In this document: piece by piece, positions 15,904 through 24,730 of the stretch
Position numbering within the stretch: the first letter of the stretch is position 1
How the letters are laid out: every line of letters starts with the position of its first letter
Origin: Candidatus Thorarchaeota archaeon
GTDB taxonomy: Archaea; Asgardarchaeota; Thorarchaeia; Thorarchaeales; Thorarchaeaceae
Assembly: GCA_016840965.1 (NCBI GenBank)
Contig: JAEORI010000275.1
Coordinates: 1 to 27,993 of the forward strand
Length of the DNA: 27,993 nt
Direction: 5' to 3'
The notes under the pieces: generated by a model
Told to the model about the DNA's origin: nothing
What the model saw: only the letters and a program-made list of their open reading frames with translations
The model's database searches: none
Translations under genes and position numbers: made by a program

Positions 15904-16578
15904 TTAGGAGTACTTCACAGCAAGCTCACGAAGGAAGTCTCCTGCATCCTCTGCTTGGACAGCTACTTTGACTATCCAATGCACTGCTTCAATGAATAGA
16001 TGAACTTCAGAAACTGGACGTTTGGAACCAGTGTATAAATCCTCAAGTATCTTGAATTGGAGATCTCTAGCTTCTTCTCTTACTTTGTCTAGTTTTCTTG
16101 TATACTCAACACATCTCTCAAAATCGCTGTACAGATATTTGACAGCATCTTGGAGCAAGTCTGTGCAAGTCCATGTCAGTTTTCCTAATTTTTCAACATC
16201 CTCAGGTGGTTTCATCTTCCTTCCTAACCACATGATACGTACCGCATGTTCACTTGTATCAACAATACTATCCATTAATCTAACAAGTTTGTGACGTTCT
16301 TGCGTATGCTGAGGAAGGTATGCATGCTTTGCCAAGACATTCTCTATCAATTCCTCTTTTCGTGCATCCATTTCTCGTTCTAGTTGGATAATCTCATTCT
16401 TGATCTCCTCTAGAACTTTGATGTCTCCTTCAACCCACATCTTAGTCCCAACACATAACTTTGCACTAGATGATTGGAAACCTTTACTAATCTCAAGCAG
16501 TAGTTCATCTGCCCGTTCCTGTAATTTCTTATCACCTGAACCAAAGAATCTGGTAAATGTACCCATCTCTTTCACCAT
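15904..16578 (-). CDS. PhoU-like (DUF47 family) regulator of phosphate uptake
   Basis: 224 residues, all helical, DUF47/PhoU-like. Helical-bundle segments rich in Glu and Asp metal-binding candidates are visible, e.g. LVRLMDSIVDTSEHAVRIMW and LDKVREEARDLQFKILEDLY. Members of this family sit next to Pit transporters and are thought to control them by interaction, with metal clusters in the bundle. Here the pit gene follows in the same direction after 17 nt. Start: ATG 16578; ATG 16566 (MGTFTRFFGSGDKK) is a good alternative since it begins the conserved part. Confidence 0.88.
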   Translation of the reverse strand: MVKEMGTFTRFFGSGDKKLQERADELLLEISKGFQSSSAKLCVGTKMWVEGDIKVLEEIKNEIIQLEREMDARKEELIENVLAKHAYLPQHTQERHKLVRLMDSIVDTSEHAVRIMWLGRKMKPPEDVEKLGKLTWTCTDLLQDAVKYLYSDFERCVEYTRKLDKVREEARDLQFKILEDLYTGSKRPVSEVHLFIEAVHWIVKVAVQAEDAGDFLRELAVKYS

Positions 16579-16671
16579 ATGGTATTCTAACTTATTCTAG
16601 CTCACCATTATTCAATTTGTCATGAAGGTTACTTTTTTGATAGTTAAACCCACATAAGAACCCTCGGCAAT

Positions 16672-18447
16672 CTAGTCTTCAATTACAGCTCGTATGCGCA
16701 TAAGCCCTGCACCAATACTCTTCTGCTGGGTGATTCTAAACTTCTTTAGAACACCAGTGTTTTCAACATGAGGGCCTCCACAAAGTTCCATGCTAAAATC
16801 GCCAACAGAGTAGACGGAAACGGTTTCACCGTAGTTTTCCTTGAAGAAAGCAAGAGCCCCTCTTTTAATTGCTTCATCATATGGAAGGAATTGCTGGGTG
16901 ACTTCTAGGTCTTGGGCGATAATATCATTCACTAATTTCTCAACCTCCTGAACCTCTTCTGGAGTCAGTTTTCTTGAGAATGTGAAATCAAACCTTAGTC
17001 GTTCCTCTGTTATATTGCTACCATTTTGAGTCACTTCATCACCAAGTACTTTTCTTAGTGCAGCCTGAAGCAAATGGGTTGCTGTATGCAGTCTCACAAT
17101 TCGCTCAGTGTGTTCAGCCAAACCACCTTTGAACTTGCCTTGAGTCGCGGTTCTTGAAATCTCTCGGTGTTCCTCAAACTGCTTAGTAAATTCATCAACA
17201 TCGATTTTGATACCTTTCTCCCTTGCGAGGTCTCGCGTCATCTCAAGAGGCAATCCAAAACTAGTGAAGAGAAGAAAAGCATCCGCTCCGGTTATCGTAT
17301 TAGTGTCCTGAAAAATCTTCTCGAATCTTCGAAGCGCTTTGGTAAGGGTTTTTCTGAACTTCGACTCTTCATCAGTTAGGTTATTCATGATGAACTCTTT
17401 ATTTCTCTCGACTTCTCCATAGATGTCTTTGAACATGTCAATAACAATCTCAGCTAGAATATTCATGAAACCTTGTTTAATGCCTAGTCTATCTGCACTA
17501 TGAATAGCCTTTCTGAGGAGGCGTCGCACAATATATCCCTGTTCCACATTGGAAGGACCTATTTTCCTATCATCTGCCATAATCATAACTGCAGATCTAA
17601 CATGATCCGCAATAATTCGTATAAGGCGTTCATCATTTTCTGAGAATTCTTGTTTGGATGATAATTCCTTTATCTTAGATATTAGCGGAGCAAAGACTTC
17701 CGTTTCAAACACTGAGGGAACTTTTTGGAGCATTGCCAGAGTACGTTCTACACCCATACCTGTGTCTATACTTCGTTGTTTCAGAGGTTGATATGAACCA
17801 TCAGCTAGTTTATTGTATTGCATAAAGACATCATTCCACACCTCAACAAAGTGTCCGCAATAACATCCTGGTCGACACTCAGGACTACATTTCGGAATCT
17901 CATCAACTTCGCTGAACATCTCTGTGCATGGTCCGCACGGTCCACTGTTTCCCGCAATCCACCAATTATCCTCTTTACCAAGGAAGTAGATTCTTTCATC
18001 TGGAATTCCTACGCTGCGCCAACCTTCTGCAGCCTCATCATCTGTTGGAGAATCTTCATCTCCTGCAAAAACAGTCACTGAGAGTTTTTCGGGACTAAAT
18101 CCCAAGTACTTCTTTGAAGTAAGAAACTCATAGCTCCAAGTGATAGCCTGCTTTTTCCAGTAGTCTCCCAAACTCCAATTACCAAGCATTTCAAAGAATG
18201 TAAGATGCGTTGTATCTCCAACATCATCAATATCGGTTGTACGAACACATTTCTGAACATTAGCTAGACGTTTACCCTCTGGATGAGGTTGTCCCAATAA
18301 ATATGGAACCAAAGGATGCATACCCGCTGAAGTGAACAACACTGTAGGGTCATCTTCAGGAATAAGAGATGCAGAAGCTATGACTGAATGTCCTCTATCT
18401 TTGAAGAATTTCAGATACATCTCTCTCAGTTTATTGACTTGCACCAT
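16672..18447 (-). CDS. alaS: Alanyl-tRNA synthetase, short bacterial-type
   Basis: 591 residues; charges tRNA-Ala with alanine. Class II motif 2 region RTTDIDDVGDTTHLTFFEMLGNW (69-91) and motif 3 region GMGVERTLAMLQ are present. A Cys-rich insert (KCSPECRPGCYCGHF) lies in the catalytic core. The editing domain is complete: HTATH (454-458) and CGGPH (Cys556, His560). The chain stops right after the editing domain (GAGLMRIRAVIED), so the C-terminal DHHA1/C-Ala domain of typical 870-900-residue enzymes is absent. Short AlaRS with CGGPH are known to me from candidate-phyla bacteria rather than archaea, which suggests transfer. Start: ATG 18447 with GAGGTG just upstream. The residual frame downstream of the stop shows no missing domain. 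Confidence 0.93.
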   Translation of the reverse strand: MVQVNKLREMYLKFFKDRGHSVIASASLIPEDDPTVLFTSAGMHPLVPYLLGQPHPEGKRLANVQKCVRTTDIDDVGDTTHLTFFEMLGNWSLGDYWKKQAITWSYEFLTSKKYLGFSPEKLSVTVFAGDEDSPTDDEAAEGWRSVGIPDERIYFLGKEDNWWIAGNSGPCGPCTEMFSEVDEIPKCSPECRPGCYCGHFVEVWNDVFMQYNKLADGSYQPLKQRSIDTGMGVERTLAMLQKVPSVFETEVFAPLISKIKELSSKQEFSENDERLIRIIADHVRSAVMIMADDRKIGPSNVEQGYIVRRLLRKAIHSADRLGIKQGFMNILAEIVIDMFKDIYGEVERNKEFIMNNLTDEESKFRKTLTKALRRFEKIFQDTNTITGADAFLLFTSFGLPLEMTRDLAREKGIKIDVDEFTKQFEEHREISRTATQGKFKGGLAEHTERIVRLHTATHLLQAALRKVLGDEVTQNGSNITEERLRFDFTFSRKLTPEEVQEVEKLVNDIIAQDLEVTQQFLPYDEAIKRGALAFFKENYGETVSVYSVGDFSMELCGGPHVENTGVLKKFRITQQKSIGAGLMRIRAVIED

Positions 18448-18536
18448 GTGTCACCTCATTGCTATCACAAAAGGGTAGTTGAAGCCAAATCATGATTGAT
18501 TTTAATCGTTTCGAAGAATACCTGATTTTTCCAAAC

Positions 18537-19037
18537 CTATTGAGTTAAGATTAGTCCTGAAGGTGTCATTCTGTATCTTCTAAGACGAGTAATGAGCCAC
18601 GGGAATCTATCTGTCCAGTTCAAGAATCTATCATTACTAACGATATCAGCCTTAAGCTTCTTTGCAAGTTGAATTATTCTCAAATCATCATCTGTTCCTC
18701 GCGGAGCTTCTATCACATCTGCACTCATCATGAATGAATCAAGTGAACTTGGACTGTCAATATTGTGAATTAGTGCAGATGAAATAACAAAAACAGGTTC
18801 AAACCCAGCTCCTGAAAGACTGAGGTATGCTAAAGCGAGATTTTGTGCTTTAGGCTTTCCATGTGGCGATAAATGATATGCAATATTATTTCCATCCACG
18901 ATAATTTTCTTAGTCCTTCTCTGTTTACTCACTGCATCGATAGTTTGCTTTCGATCTCTACACTTCTCGATATGTGTATCCAGAACATCCCGATTGAATA
19001 ACCGATTACAATAAGGACATCTGGCTCGTTTTGGCAA
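18537..19037 (-). CDS. C2HC zinc finger plus NYN/Zc3h12a-like ribonuclease
   Basis: 166 residues. N-terminal zinc finger C7-x2-C10-x11-H22-x3-C26 of C2HC type. Then an NYN/PIN-like nuclease domain: IIVDGNNIAYH (Asp48), ADVIEAPRGTDDDLRIIQLA (Asp116-118) and ADIVSNDRFLNW (Ser134, Asn135, Asp136). This is the pattern of the Zc3h12a/N4BP1 (Regnase) branch, Mg-dependent endoribonucleases. All the acidic residues expected for catalysis are there. Start: TTG 19037 giving MPKRARCPYC, set by GAGGT 8 nt upstream; any later start would lose the finger. It is 90 nt upstream of alaS in the same direction. Target RNA unknown. Confidence 0.82.
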   Translation of the reverse strand: MPKRARCPYCNRLFNRDVLDTHIEKCRDRKQTIDAVSKQRRTKKIIVDGNNIAYHLSPHGKPKAQNLALAYLSLSGAGFEPVFVISSALIHNIDSPSSLDSFMMSADVIEAPRGTDDDLRIIQLAKKLKADIVSNDRFLNWTDRFPWLITRLRRYRMTPSGLILTQ

Positions 19038-19084
19038 TGCTCGTTACCTCAATAGACCATGAGTATTTGGCCAGTCCAAATCGC

Positions 19085-19094
19085 CTCTATAAAC
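19085..19094 (-). promoter_or_regulatory. TATA-like box for the NYN ribonuclease gene
   Basis: On the minus strand GTTTATAGAG lies about 52 nt before TTG 19037, predicting transcription from near 19063. That would exclude the GC-rich element at 19168-19241 from the transcript unless there is read-through from the permease gene. Confidence 0.35.
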
Positions 19095-19167
19095 ATAAGG
19101 ATACGCCTTTGATGAGTTTGAATTGACAATAACTAAACCTATTTAATCAAATGATATATAGATAGTT

Positions 19168-19241
19168 TGGCGTCCTGTTTCCGCAGTGTCGTCCTCCCGG
19201 CGGCACGAACAACGGGGGCAGACGCCACCCCTCATTTTGAG
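19168..19241. other. GC-rich foldable intergenic element (possible ncRNA or palindromic repeat)
   Basis: This intergenic stretch is clearly GC-richer than its AT-rich surroundings. TGGCGT (19168-19173) plus CTG (19175-19177) pair with CAG (19219-19221, sharing its G with an alternative pairing) and ACGCCA (19222-19227). This gives a 9-bp outer stem with one bulged C. Inside, TGTCGT (19187-19192) pairs with ACGAACA (19205-19211) with one bulge, closing on a GC-rich loop. CTCA/TGAG (19231-19241) makes a small hairpin beside it. It has no convincing open frame and no tRNA T-arm or D-arm. It lies between the permease stop (19262) and the NYN gene. It folds on either strand, so the orientation is open. 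Confidence 0.45.
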
Positions 19242-19261
19242 AGTCCTGGTACTGATGATAT

Positions 19262-20584
19262 CTAAATTATCAATGACATCAAGAATAACCAACCAGTACC
19301 AATAAGCAAATGAATCAGCGCTAATGGAGTTGCTATCTTCAAGAAATCTTTGAAGCTTATTCTATCATGTTCTTCCTCAGACAATGCCATGGCTAGTATA
19401 TTAGCTGGCGCACCAATTGGTAAAATGTAGCCACCTACGTTTACAGCAAATACCAAGATTGCAGGGAAAACGGGCGAGGTTGCTGCAAGGGTTGCTGCAA
19501 TGGGTGCAAGGACAACTGATACAGGTATATTATCAATCACAGATGAGAGAAGGGCTGGAACCCATACTAAGAACGCCACTGCTGTTCCAGTATTATCTGA
19601 TACAATCGTATTCACAGCCATACCGATATCATCAATGAATCCAACTATACCCAAAGCACCGACGAGCCCGAAAATTCCAATTAAGAAAAATACTGTATTC
19701 CAATTGATTTTTGATAATATATCCTCTACTCTTTCTCGAGTCATCAAAAGAACAAAGAATGCCACAACAATTGAAACTAGAGATGGTTCAAGGCCCGAAC
19801 CTTGGCCCCAGGTAAATGCTAAGACAAGAATTCCAATAGCAATCAGAGAGAGGTAGAAGTCGTTTCTCGACCTGATCATGTGCACAGGAGAAACCACAAA
19901 GACTTCATCTATTATCTCCTCATCAGAATCTGGAAGTTTGCCCCTGAACATTCTATAAAATATAGGCAATGAGATTAACAACAGCATAATAGAGAGAGGC
20001 ATCATTGTTACAAACAAGATAGATGCATCAAAACCAGTCACTCCCTCCTCCACTATCTTGTTTGCAATCACAAGGTTTGGCACTGCGCCTACTATTGATG
20101 GGATTGAAGCAAAATTAGCAACAATAGCTTCCGCTATTAGAAACGGTTTGAAATCGATTTCGAGTGCATTACAGACCTCTATTGTTAGTGGACCCATAAT
20201 CAATATTGTAGAAGTGGTATCAAAAACCAGAGATATCACAAACACGAATACGATGAATACTGTGAATAGACGCTTTGTATTCCCACCAGTGGGCTTCACA
20301 AGTGTCAAGGCAATATATTGGAACATTCCTGAGTTGCGCGCCACAGAAACGATGCCCATCATTGCTATCAAGAAGAGTATTGTACCCCATTCGATATGTT
20401 CGACTAGAGTTGAAAATGCGGCACCCATTGTTCCTGCAGAACCCACGAAGGCCAACCAAAGGACCAGTCCCACAAGTCCCATTCCTACCATGGACATTGC
20501 GGCTCTATTCATTCTCTCACTGGAGATCATAAGGTATGTCCCAATGAAGACCAATAACACAAGTGTACCTACTGGCTCCTGCAT
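19262..20584 (-). CDS. ArsB/NhaD-type ion permease, copy 1
   Basis: 440 residues, about 11-12 membrane segments, ion transporter superfamily (ArsB/NhaD/P-protein type). Family features are FDTTSTILIMGPLTIEVCNAL, NFASIPSIVGAVPNLVIAN (the conserved discontinuous-helix region with an SxPS..G.xPN pattern) and its mirrored copy SSVIDNIPVSVVLAPIAATLA plus NVGGYILPIGAPANILAM. Transported ion (arsenite, sodium/proton, dicarboxylate) cannot be told. No arsR or arsA neighbour supports arsenic. Start: ATG 20584, no strong SD; a TATA-like TATTATAGA lies about 40 nt upstream. A close paralogue lies 116 nt upstream in the same direction. Confidence 0.87.
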   Translation of the reverse strand: MQEPVGTLVLLVFIGTYLMISSERMNRAAMSMVGMGLVGLVLWLAFVGSAGTMGAAFSTLVEHIEWGTILFLIAMMGIVSVARNSGMFQYIALTLVKPTGGNTKRLFTVFIVFVFVISLVFDTTSTILIMGPLTIEVCNALEIDFKPFLIAEAIVANFASIPSIVGAVPNLVIANKIVEEGVTGFDASILFVTMMPLSIMLLLISLPIFYRMFRGKLPDSDEEIIDEVFVVSPVHMIRSRNDFYLSLIAIGILVLAFTWGQGSGLEPSLVSIVVAFFVLLMTRERVEDILSKINWNTVFFLIGIFGLVGALGIVGFIDDIGMAVNTIVSDNTGTAVAFLVWVPALLSSVIDNIPVSVVLAPIAATLAATSPVFPAILVFAVNVGGYILPIGAPANILAMALSEEEHDRISFKDFLKIATPLALIHLLIGTGWLFLMSLII

Positions 20585-20700
20585 CGTTTACGTCTCTGTC
20601 ATATACTTATGGCTACCTTTGCTTCTATAATACCGGTACATTACTTTATTCCTACTAGATTAAGTTTGAAAAATCAGTTGACCAGTCGCAATCTTAGGTT

Positions 20701-22074
20701 TCAAATGCCAAAGAGAAATTGAAGAAGAACAAGATAACCACTACCTATGGCGAGGTGTATTATTCCAAGAATTGTACCAATCTTAACAAACTCCATGAAT
20801 GGAATAGGGTCATGTTGTTGTTCCGAAAGACCAATAGCTACCATATTGGCGGGCGATCCTAAAGGTGTGAAAATATACCCACCAATATTCACTGCAAAGA
20901 CCAATGCTAATGGATTTCCAAATCGAACCGCAATTGGAGCAAGAACTAATGATACTGGTAGGTTGTCAAGGAATGCTGACAACATAGCAGGAATCCAAAC
21001 AAGGAATACAGTTGCGAAAACTGTGCCTTCTGTGATGACTCCAGCAACGGCATTTCCTAAGGCATCAATTAATTGTGTTATATCCAATGCGCCTACAAGT
21101 CCGAAAAGACCAACCAAGAAGAATACAGTAGGCCACCCAATTCTATTCAGGAATTCGTTTGCTCTTTCGTGAGCCAGTAAAAGTAGGAATCCTGCGATGA
21201 TGAGGGCGACCATTGCAGGTGTGAGACCAAAAGCTGGACCAAGAGCAAATCCAATCACGAGGAAGACAATTGCTCCTACTGAGATGTTGAAGTCCCATCT
21301 ATCCTTTATCATTGTTGATGGGTCAATTGAAAAGACTGCATCTACTCGATGTTCATCTGTGGTTCCAAATGAAGATCCATACCATCTGAGAAAGATGGGT
21401 AAGCTGACTAAAAACAGGATTATTGAAAGTGGCATGAATGTCACAAATAGGAATCCGACATTCAGTCCTGTTTTACCGGCAATCACAAGATTAGGGACAG
21501 CACCTACTACTGATGGAATTGAAGAGAAATTGCATACTATCGCTTCTGATACAAGAAACGGTTTGAAATCAATCTCCAATGCTTTGCAAATCTCTATTGT
21601 GAGTGGTGCCGCAATGAGCATCGTGGATACTGTATCGAAGAAGAGACTTATTCCTGATATGAAAACCATGAAAACTATGAAGAGCTGTTTTGGATCCCCT
21701 TCACTTCGGGCTGCTATTCTTAATGCAATATATTGGAAAATACCTGATGCAGCTGCAACTGAAACAATGATGCTCATTGCGATGATGAATATGATTGTAT
21801 CCCACTCAACATGTTCTATGAGCTCAGCAAAACCAACACCGAGAGGATTCCCCAGTCTTTGACCAACATACAAAACGAATCCGGCCAGTGCCACACCCAG
21901 AAGTGACATGGCTGTTCGATTTATTTTCTCAGTCGAGATTAGGACATAGCTCCCAATGAAAATGACAAGGACCGCCATTGGTAAGTTCTGAAAACTGACG
22001 ACAAGGATGAGTGAAATTGCCACCATAATTGCTATGAAAATTGAAGCAATGATTTCCCATCCAATCTCTCTCAT
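20701..22074 (-). CDS. ArsB/NhaD-type ion permease, copy 2
   Basis: 457 residues from ATG 22074 (GTG 22086 is four codons longer; neither has a strong SD). It is a clear paralogue of the next gene: EICKALEIDFKPFLVSEAIV and SIPSVVGAVPNLVIAG align almost residue for residue with the copy-1 segments, as do FLDNLPVSLVLAPIAVRFG and NIGGYIFTPLGSPANMVAIG. It has an extra N-terminal membrane helix (IIASIFIAIMVAISLILVV). The two copies may act on different ions or conditions, or as a pair. 116 nt separate the genes, enough for separate promoters. Confidence 0.87.
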   Translation of the reverse strand: MREIGWEIIASIFIAIMVAISLILVVSFQNLPMAVLVIFIGSYVLISTEKINRTAMSLLGVALAGFVLYVGQRLGNPLGVGFAELIEHVEWDTIIFIIAMSIIVSVAAASGIFQYIALRIAARSEGDPKQLFIVFMVFISGISLFFDTVSTMLIAAPLTIEICKALEIDFKPFLVSEAIVCNFSSIPSVVGAVPNLVIAGKTGLNVGFLFVTFMPLSIILFLVSLPIFLRWYGSSFGTTDEHRVDAVFSIDPSTMIKDRWDFNISVGAIVFLVIGFALGPAFGLTPAMVALIIAGFLLLLAHERANEFLNRIGWPTVFFLVGLFGLVGALDITQLIDALGNAVAGVITEGTVFATVFLVWIPAMLSAFLDNLPVSLVLAPIAVRFGNPLALVFAVNIGGYIFTPLGSPANMVAIGLSEQQHDPIPFMEFVKIGTILGIIHLAIGSGYLVLLQFLFGI

Positions 22075-22149
22075 GTTGCCTGTCACTTCAGATTCATCGT
22101 TTGGCCTATCATAATGACCATTTGTTCAGGCGGTTGTTTCTCTTACTCA

Positions 22150-23070
22150 TTAATGTGTCGAGTCCTCCTCTTGATGATAGAAGGGGAGTCCAGCCGACAA
22201 ATCACCTCTCACGAAGTTTTGAACCTGTACATCAAATCCATCTAAATCAATTATCGCTACTATATCTCTTACAAACTCACCCAATTGCTTAGAATCCGGG
22301 CGTCCATATCCTAAAGGTACTGTGATAGCTGTAACTCCATCTTTTGAAATCATACTACGGATATGACTATGTCCTGAAATTGATAGTGGTACTCTCCCAT
22401 CTGCTATTATGACTTGCCCGGTACTTGTGGATCCCATGAATGCGCTATAGAAATCCCAAGGTAGTTTGTTCTTGTAGACTGTTAGTTCCGAGAATGGGAG
22501 ATGATGAGAAACAAAAATCACATGTTTGCAATCTTCTGACAAGGTATTCAAATCATACTCGATTTTCTTATTGAACAACTCTGTGACCTCTATATCATTG
22601 AATCCCCAGTCAAGTCGAAGAAGATCATACCATATTGCACCTCGATACTCTTTTTGTTCATAGTTCTTTAGTGGAATGTCTAAATCTACACGTCTAAATG
22701 AATAATCATACCAACCAATACTTCCTACAAACGCATAGCTTTCCAAAGTAATTGGAGCATCAGGAAGATGTGAGAATCCGTTCTTCATACACACCTCTCC
22801 GATCACTTTGGAATACTTCTCAAGAGATCCTAGTCCTTCTCCCTCCTCAAACCATATGTCATGATTGCCTGCAACAAAGATGTTGATGCAGTCATCAATA
22901 CAAAGCTGAGCAAGAGTGTTTGAAAGAACATCCAGTCGGTCACTGATATCACCAGCAATAACAAAAACGTCTGGATCAATCTCTTCAACACGTTCTCTGA
23001 TTCTGGTGAGAAGTAGTTCATCACTCCCGTCAGGTAATATATGAAGGTCTGAAACTGCGGCAATTCTCAA
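22150..23070 (-). CDS. Calcineurin-like metallophosphoesterase
   Basis: 306 residues. All five blocks of the family are visible: DLH (Asp8, His10), GDISD (Asp41), GNHD (69-71), VSHHLPF and SGHSH, giving a dinuclear metal centre. Substrate not deducible: the central part between GNHD and SHH is long and carries WYDYSFRR and a Trp/Asp-rich segment, unlike nucleases such as Mre11. Probably a soluble phosphodiesterase or phosphatase. Start: TTG 23070 (MRIAAVSDLH); no other start precedes the first metal ligand, and the SD is weak (GAGAGAG). Divergent from the FAD oxidase across 127 nt. Confidence 0.87.
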   Translation of the reverse strand: MRIAAVSDLHILPDGSDELLLTRIRERVEEIDPDVFVIAGDISDRLDVLSNTLAQLCIDDCINIFVAGNHDIWFEEGEGLGSLEKYSKVIGEVCMKNGFSHLPDAPITLESYAFVGSIGWYDYSFRRVDLDIPLKNYEQKEYRGAIWYDLLRLDWGFNDIEVTELFNKKIEYDLNTLSEDCKHVIFVSHHLPFSELTVYKNKLPWDFYSAFMGSTSTGQVIIADGRVPLSISGHSHIRSMISKDGVTAITVPLGYGRPDSKQLGEFVRDIVAIIDLDGFDVQVQNFVRGDLSAGLPFYHQEEDSTH

Positions 23071-23197
23071 GCTCTCTCACGCACTTTGAGTGTGGAAGGT
23101 TATTCCCCTTAAAAGAAATTAGTTGAACTGCCAGACCAAATCCTTGATATTGCTATGTCATTGTACTCTCGAAAACTAGTCTATAGGACGTTGGCTA

Positions 23198-24730
23198 ATG
23201 ACAAACCGTATCGTTGCTCAAGCATCAGAAGTTGTAAATCTCTCTCAGACTAAGACTATAGTTGATCAATCAGAGATTACTGATACATATGCACTTTATC
23301 TTGATGATGAAAGTCACTCCTTTGATGGAGTAGCTGAAAAAATCATTTTCCCCTCAACAGAGGCAGAGGTTGCAACAATCATGAAGAATGCATATGATAG
23401 TGGTACACCAGTCACAATTCAAGGTGGCAGAACAGGTCTAACTGGTGCAGCTGTTCCATTAGGTGGTATCGCATTAAATCTTGAGAAAATGAATCAGATT
23501 CTATACATGAACTATGATGAATCTGAAGACTTGTACTCGATAAGTGCACAAAGTGGACTTACTCTTGAAGATCTTGTAGAAGCTATTCAATCTAAAAAAC
23601 TCTCTAAACTCGAAGGGAAACGCACTACTGAACAACAGAAGGCTCTAGAACGTTTCCTTGGAGAGGCTGACACATTCACATTTCCAGTGGATCCTACTGA
23701 GATGAGTGCATGGCTAGGCGGTATTGTTGCTTGCAATGCTTCCGGTGCAAGAACATTCAAGTATGGCGCTGTGAGACCCTGGGTTCGTCATATCCGAGTA
23801 GTTCTGTCCAATGGAGATATTTTGGATATTAAACGCGGAAAAGTAAAAGCTGACAATGGGAAATTTATAATTGTGCAGAGTGATGGGACTGAAGCTGAAG
23901 TGACCATTCCTACCTATGCAATGCCAAAGACGAAGAATGCTGCAGGTCTCTTCGCAAGACCTGACATGGATCTCATTGATCTTTTTGTTGGGTCTGAAGG
24001 TATACTTGGTGTGATAACAGAAGTAGAGCTTGGTCTAGCCAAACTCGAAGAGAATATCATGACAGTAATGGCCTTTTTCCCCAGTATAGATGATGCAATC
24101 AATTTTGTATATGATGTTCGTGCTCCTGATTCTCCCGTAAAAATGGACTTTTTGGAATATTTTGGACCGCATGCTATTGAAATGATAAAAGAAAAAGCTG
24201 GTTCAGCTGGCATTAAAGTACCTGCTATGAAGGACGATACAAAGGCAATCGTCTTCTTTGAATTCTCATTTACACCTGAAAACATGGAAGAACTTGTCAT
24301 GAGTCTTGAAGAGATTCTCATGAATAACAATACTTCATCTGAGTCAAGCTGGGCTGGGATGGATCGCTCTGAACTTGCGAAGATGAAAACTGTTCGGCAC
24401 TTTGTTCCAGAAACTGTCAACGGCATAATTGCCCAGAGAAAAGCACAGTATCCTGATGTTCACAAGATTGGTACTGACATGGCTGTGCCTAACGAAGCGC
24501 TCAGAGATTATCTACATTACTACATTTCGACCCTTGATGCGCAAGGAATGGAATATGTGATGTGGGGTCACATTGGTGATAACCACATTCATGTCAATAT
24601 GCTTCCTCGTAATAATGAAGAGGTGAAACAAGGCATGGATAACTACATGACCTTTGCCAAGAAAGCCATTGAATTAGGAGGGACAGTTGCTGCAGAACAT
24701 GGTATTGGGAAGCTTAAACGCGCATTCTGA
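23198..24730 (+). CDS. FAD-linked oxidase (GlcD/D-lactate dehydrogenase type), stops at an in-frame TGA
   Basis: 510 residues to the first stop. An FAD_binding_4 (PCMH) domain has VTIQGGRTGLTGAAVPLGG and the later WLGGIVACNASGARTFKYG, SNGDIL and GSEGILGVITEVEL. The C-terminal substrate/cap domain has WGHIGDNHIHVNML and AEHGIGKLKR. Members oxidise 2-hydroxyacids such as glycolate or D-lactate. The normal C terminus continues past KLKR with a conserved Met..IK...DP...NP region. Here TGA (24728-24730) interrupts it after KRAF, and the same frame then continues to TAG 24847. Start: ATG 23198 with AGGA 9 nt upstream. Function depends on whether the TGA is read through, an error or a real lesion. 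Confidence 0.88.
   Translation: MTNRIVAQASEVVNLSQTKTIVDQSEITDTYALYLDDESHSFDGVAEKIIFPSTEAEVATIMKNAYDSGTPVTIQGGRTGLTGAAVPLGGIALNLEKMNQILYMNYDESEDLYSISAQSGLTLEDLVEAIQSKKLSKLEGKRTTEQQKALERFLGEADTFTFPVDPTEMSAWLGGIVACNASGARTFKYGAVRPWVRHIRVVLSNGDILDIKRGKVKADNGKFIIVQSDGTEAEVTIPTYAMPKTKNAAGLFARPDMDLIDLFVGSEGILGVITEVELGLAKLEENIMTVMAFFPSIDDAINFVYDVRAPDSPVKMDFLEYFGPHAIEMIKEKAGSAGIKVPAMKDDTKAIVFFEFSFTPENMEELVMSLEEILMNNNTSSESSWAGMDRSELAKMKTVRHFVPETVNGIIAQRKAQYPDVHKIGTDMAVPNEALRDYLHYYISTLDAQGMEYVMWGHIGDNHIHVNMLPRNNEEVKQGMDNYMTFAKKAIELGGTVAAEHGIGKLKRAF

Noticed and set aside
15018..15971. 317-codon open frame on the plus strand
   Set aside because: It is antisense to the pit gene, whose membrane segments and two GGND signatures are clear. 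Its translation is Thr/Pro/Ile-rich shadow sequence.
19168..19241. tRNA gene
   Set aside because: GC-rich and foldable, but no T-loop, D-loop or anticodon-arm arrangement on either strand.
19252..19290. Hammerhead ribozyme core (CTGATGA)
   Set aside because: No GAAA partner or closing stems follow, and the match lies at the 3' end of the permease gene.
20058..20630. 190-codon open frame on the plus strand (and 21197-21862 likewise)
   Set aside because: Both are antisense shadows of the two permease genes, with low-complexity Ile/Thr/Asn composition and no domain.
24728..24730. TGA reassigned to Trp genome-wide
   Set aside because: Several genes here end in TGA at sensible places (e.g. the methyltransferase and acyl-CoA dehydrogenase).
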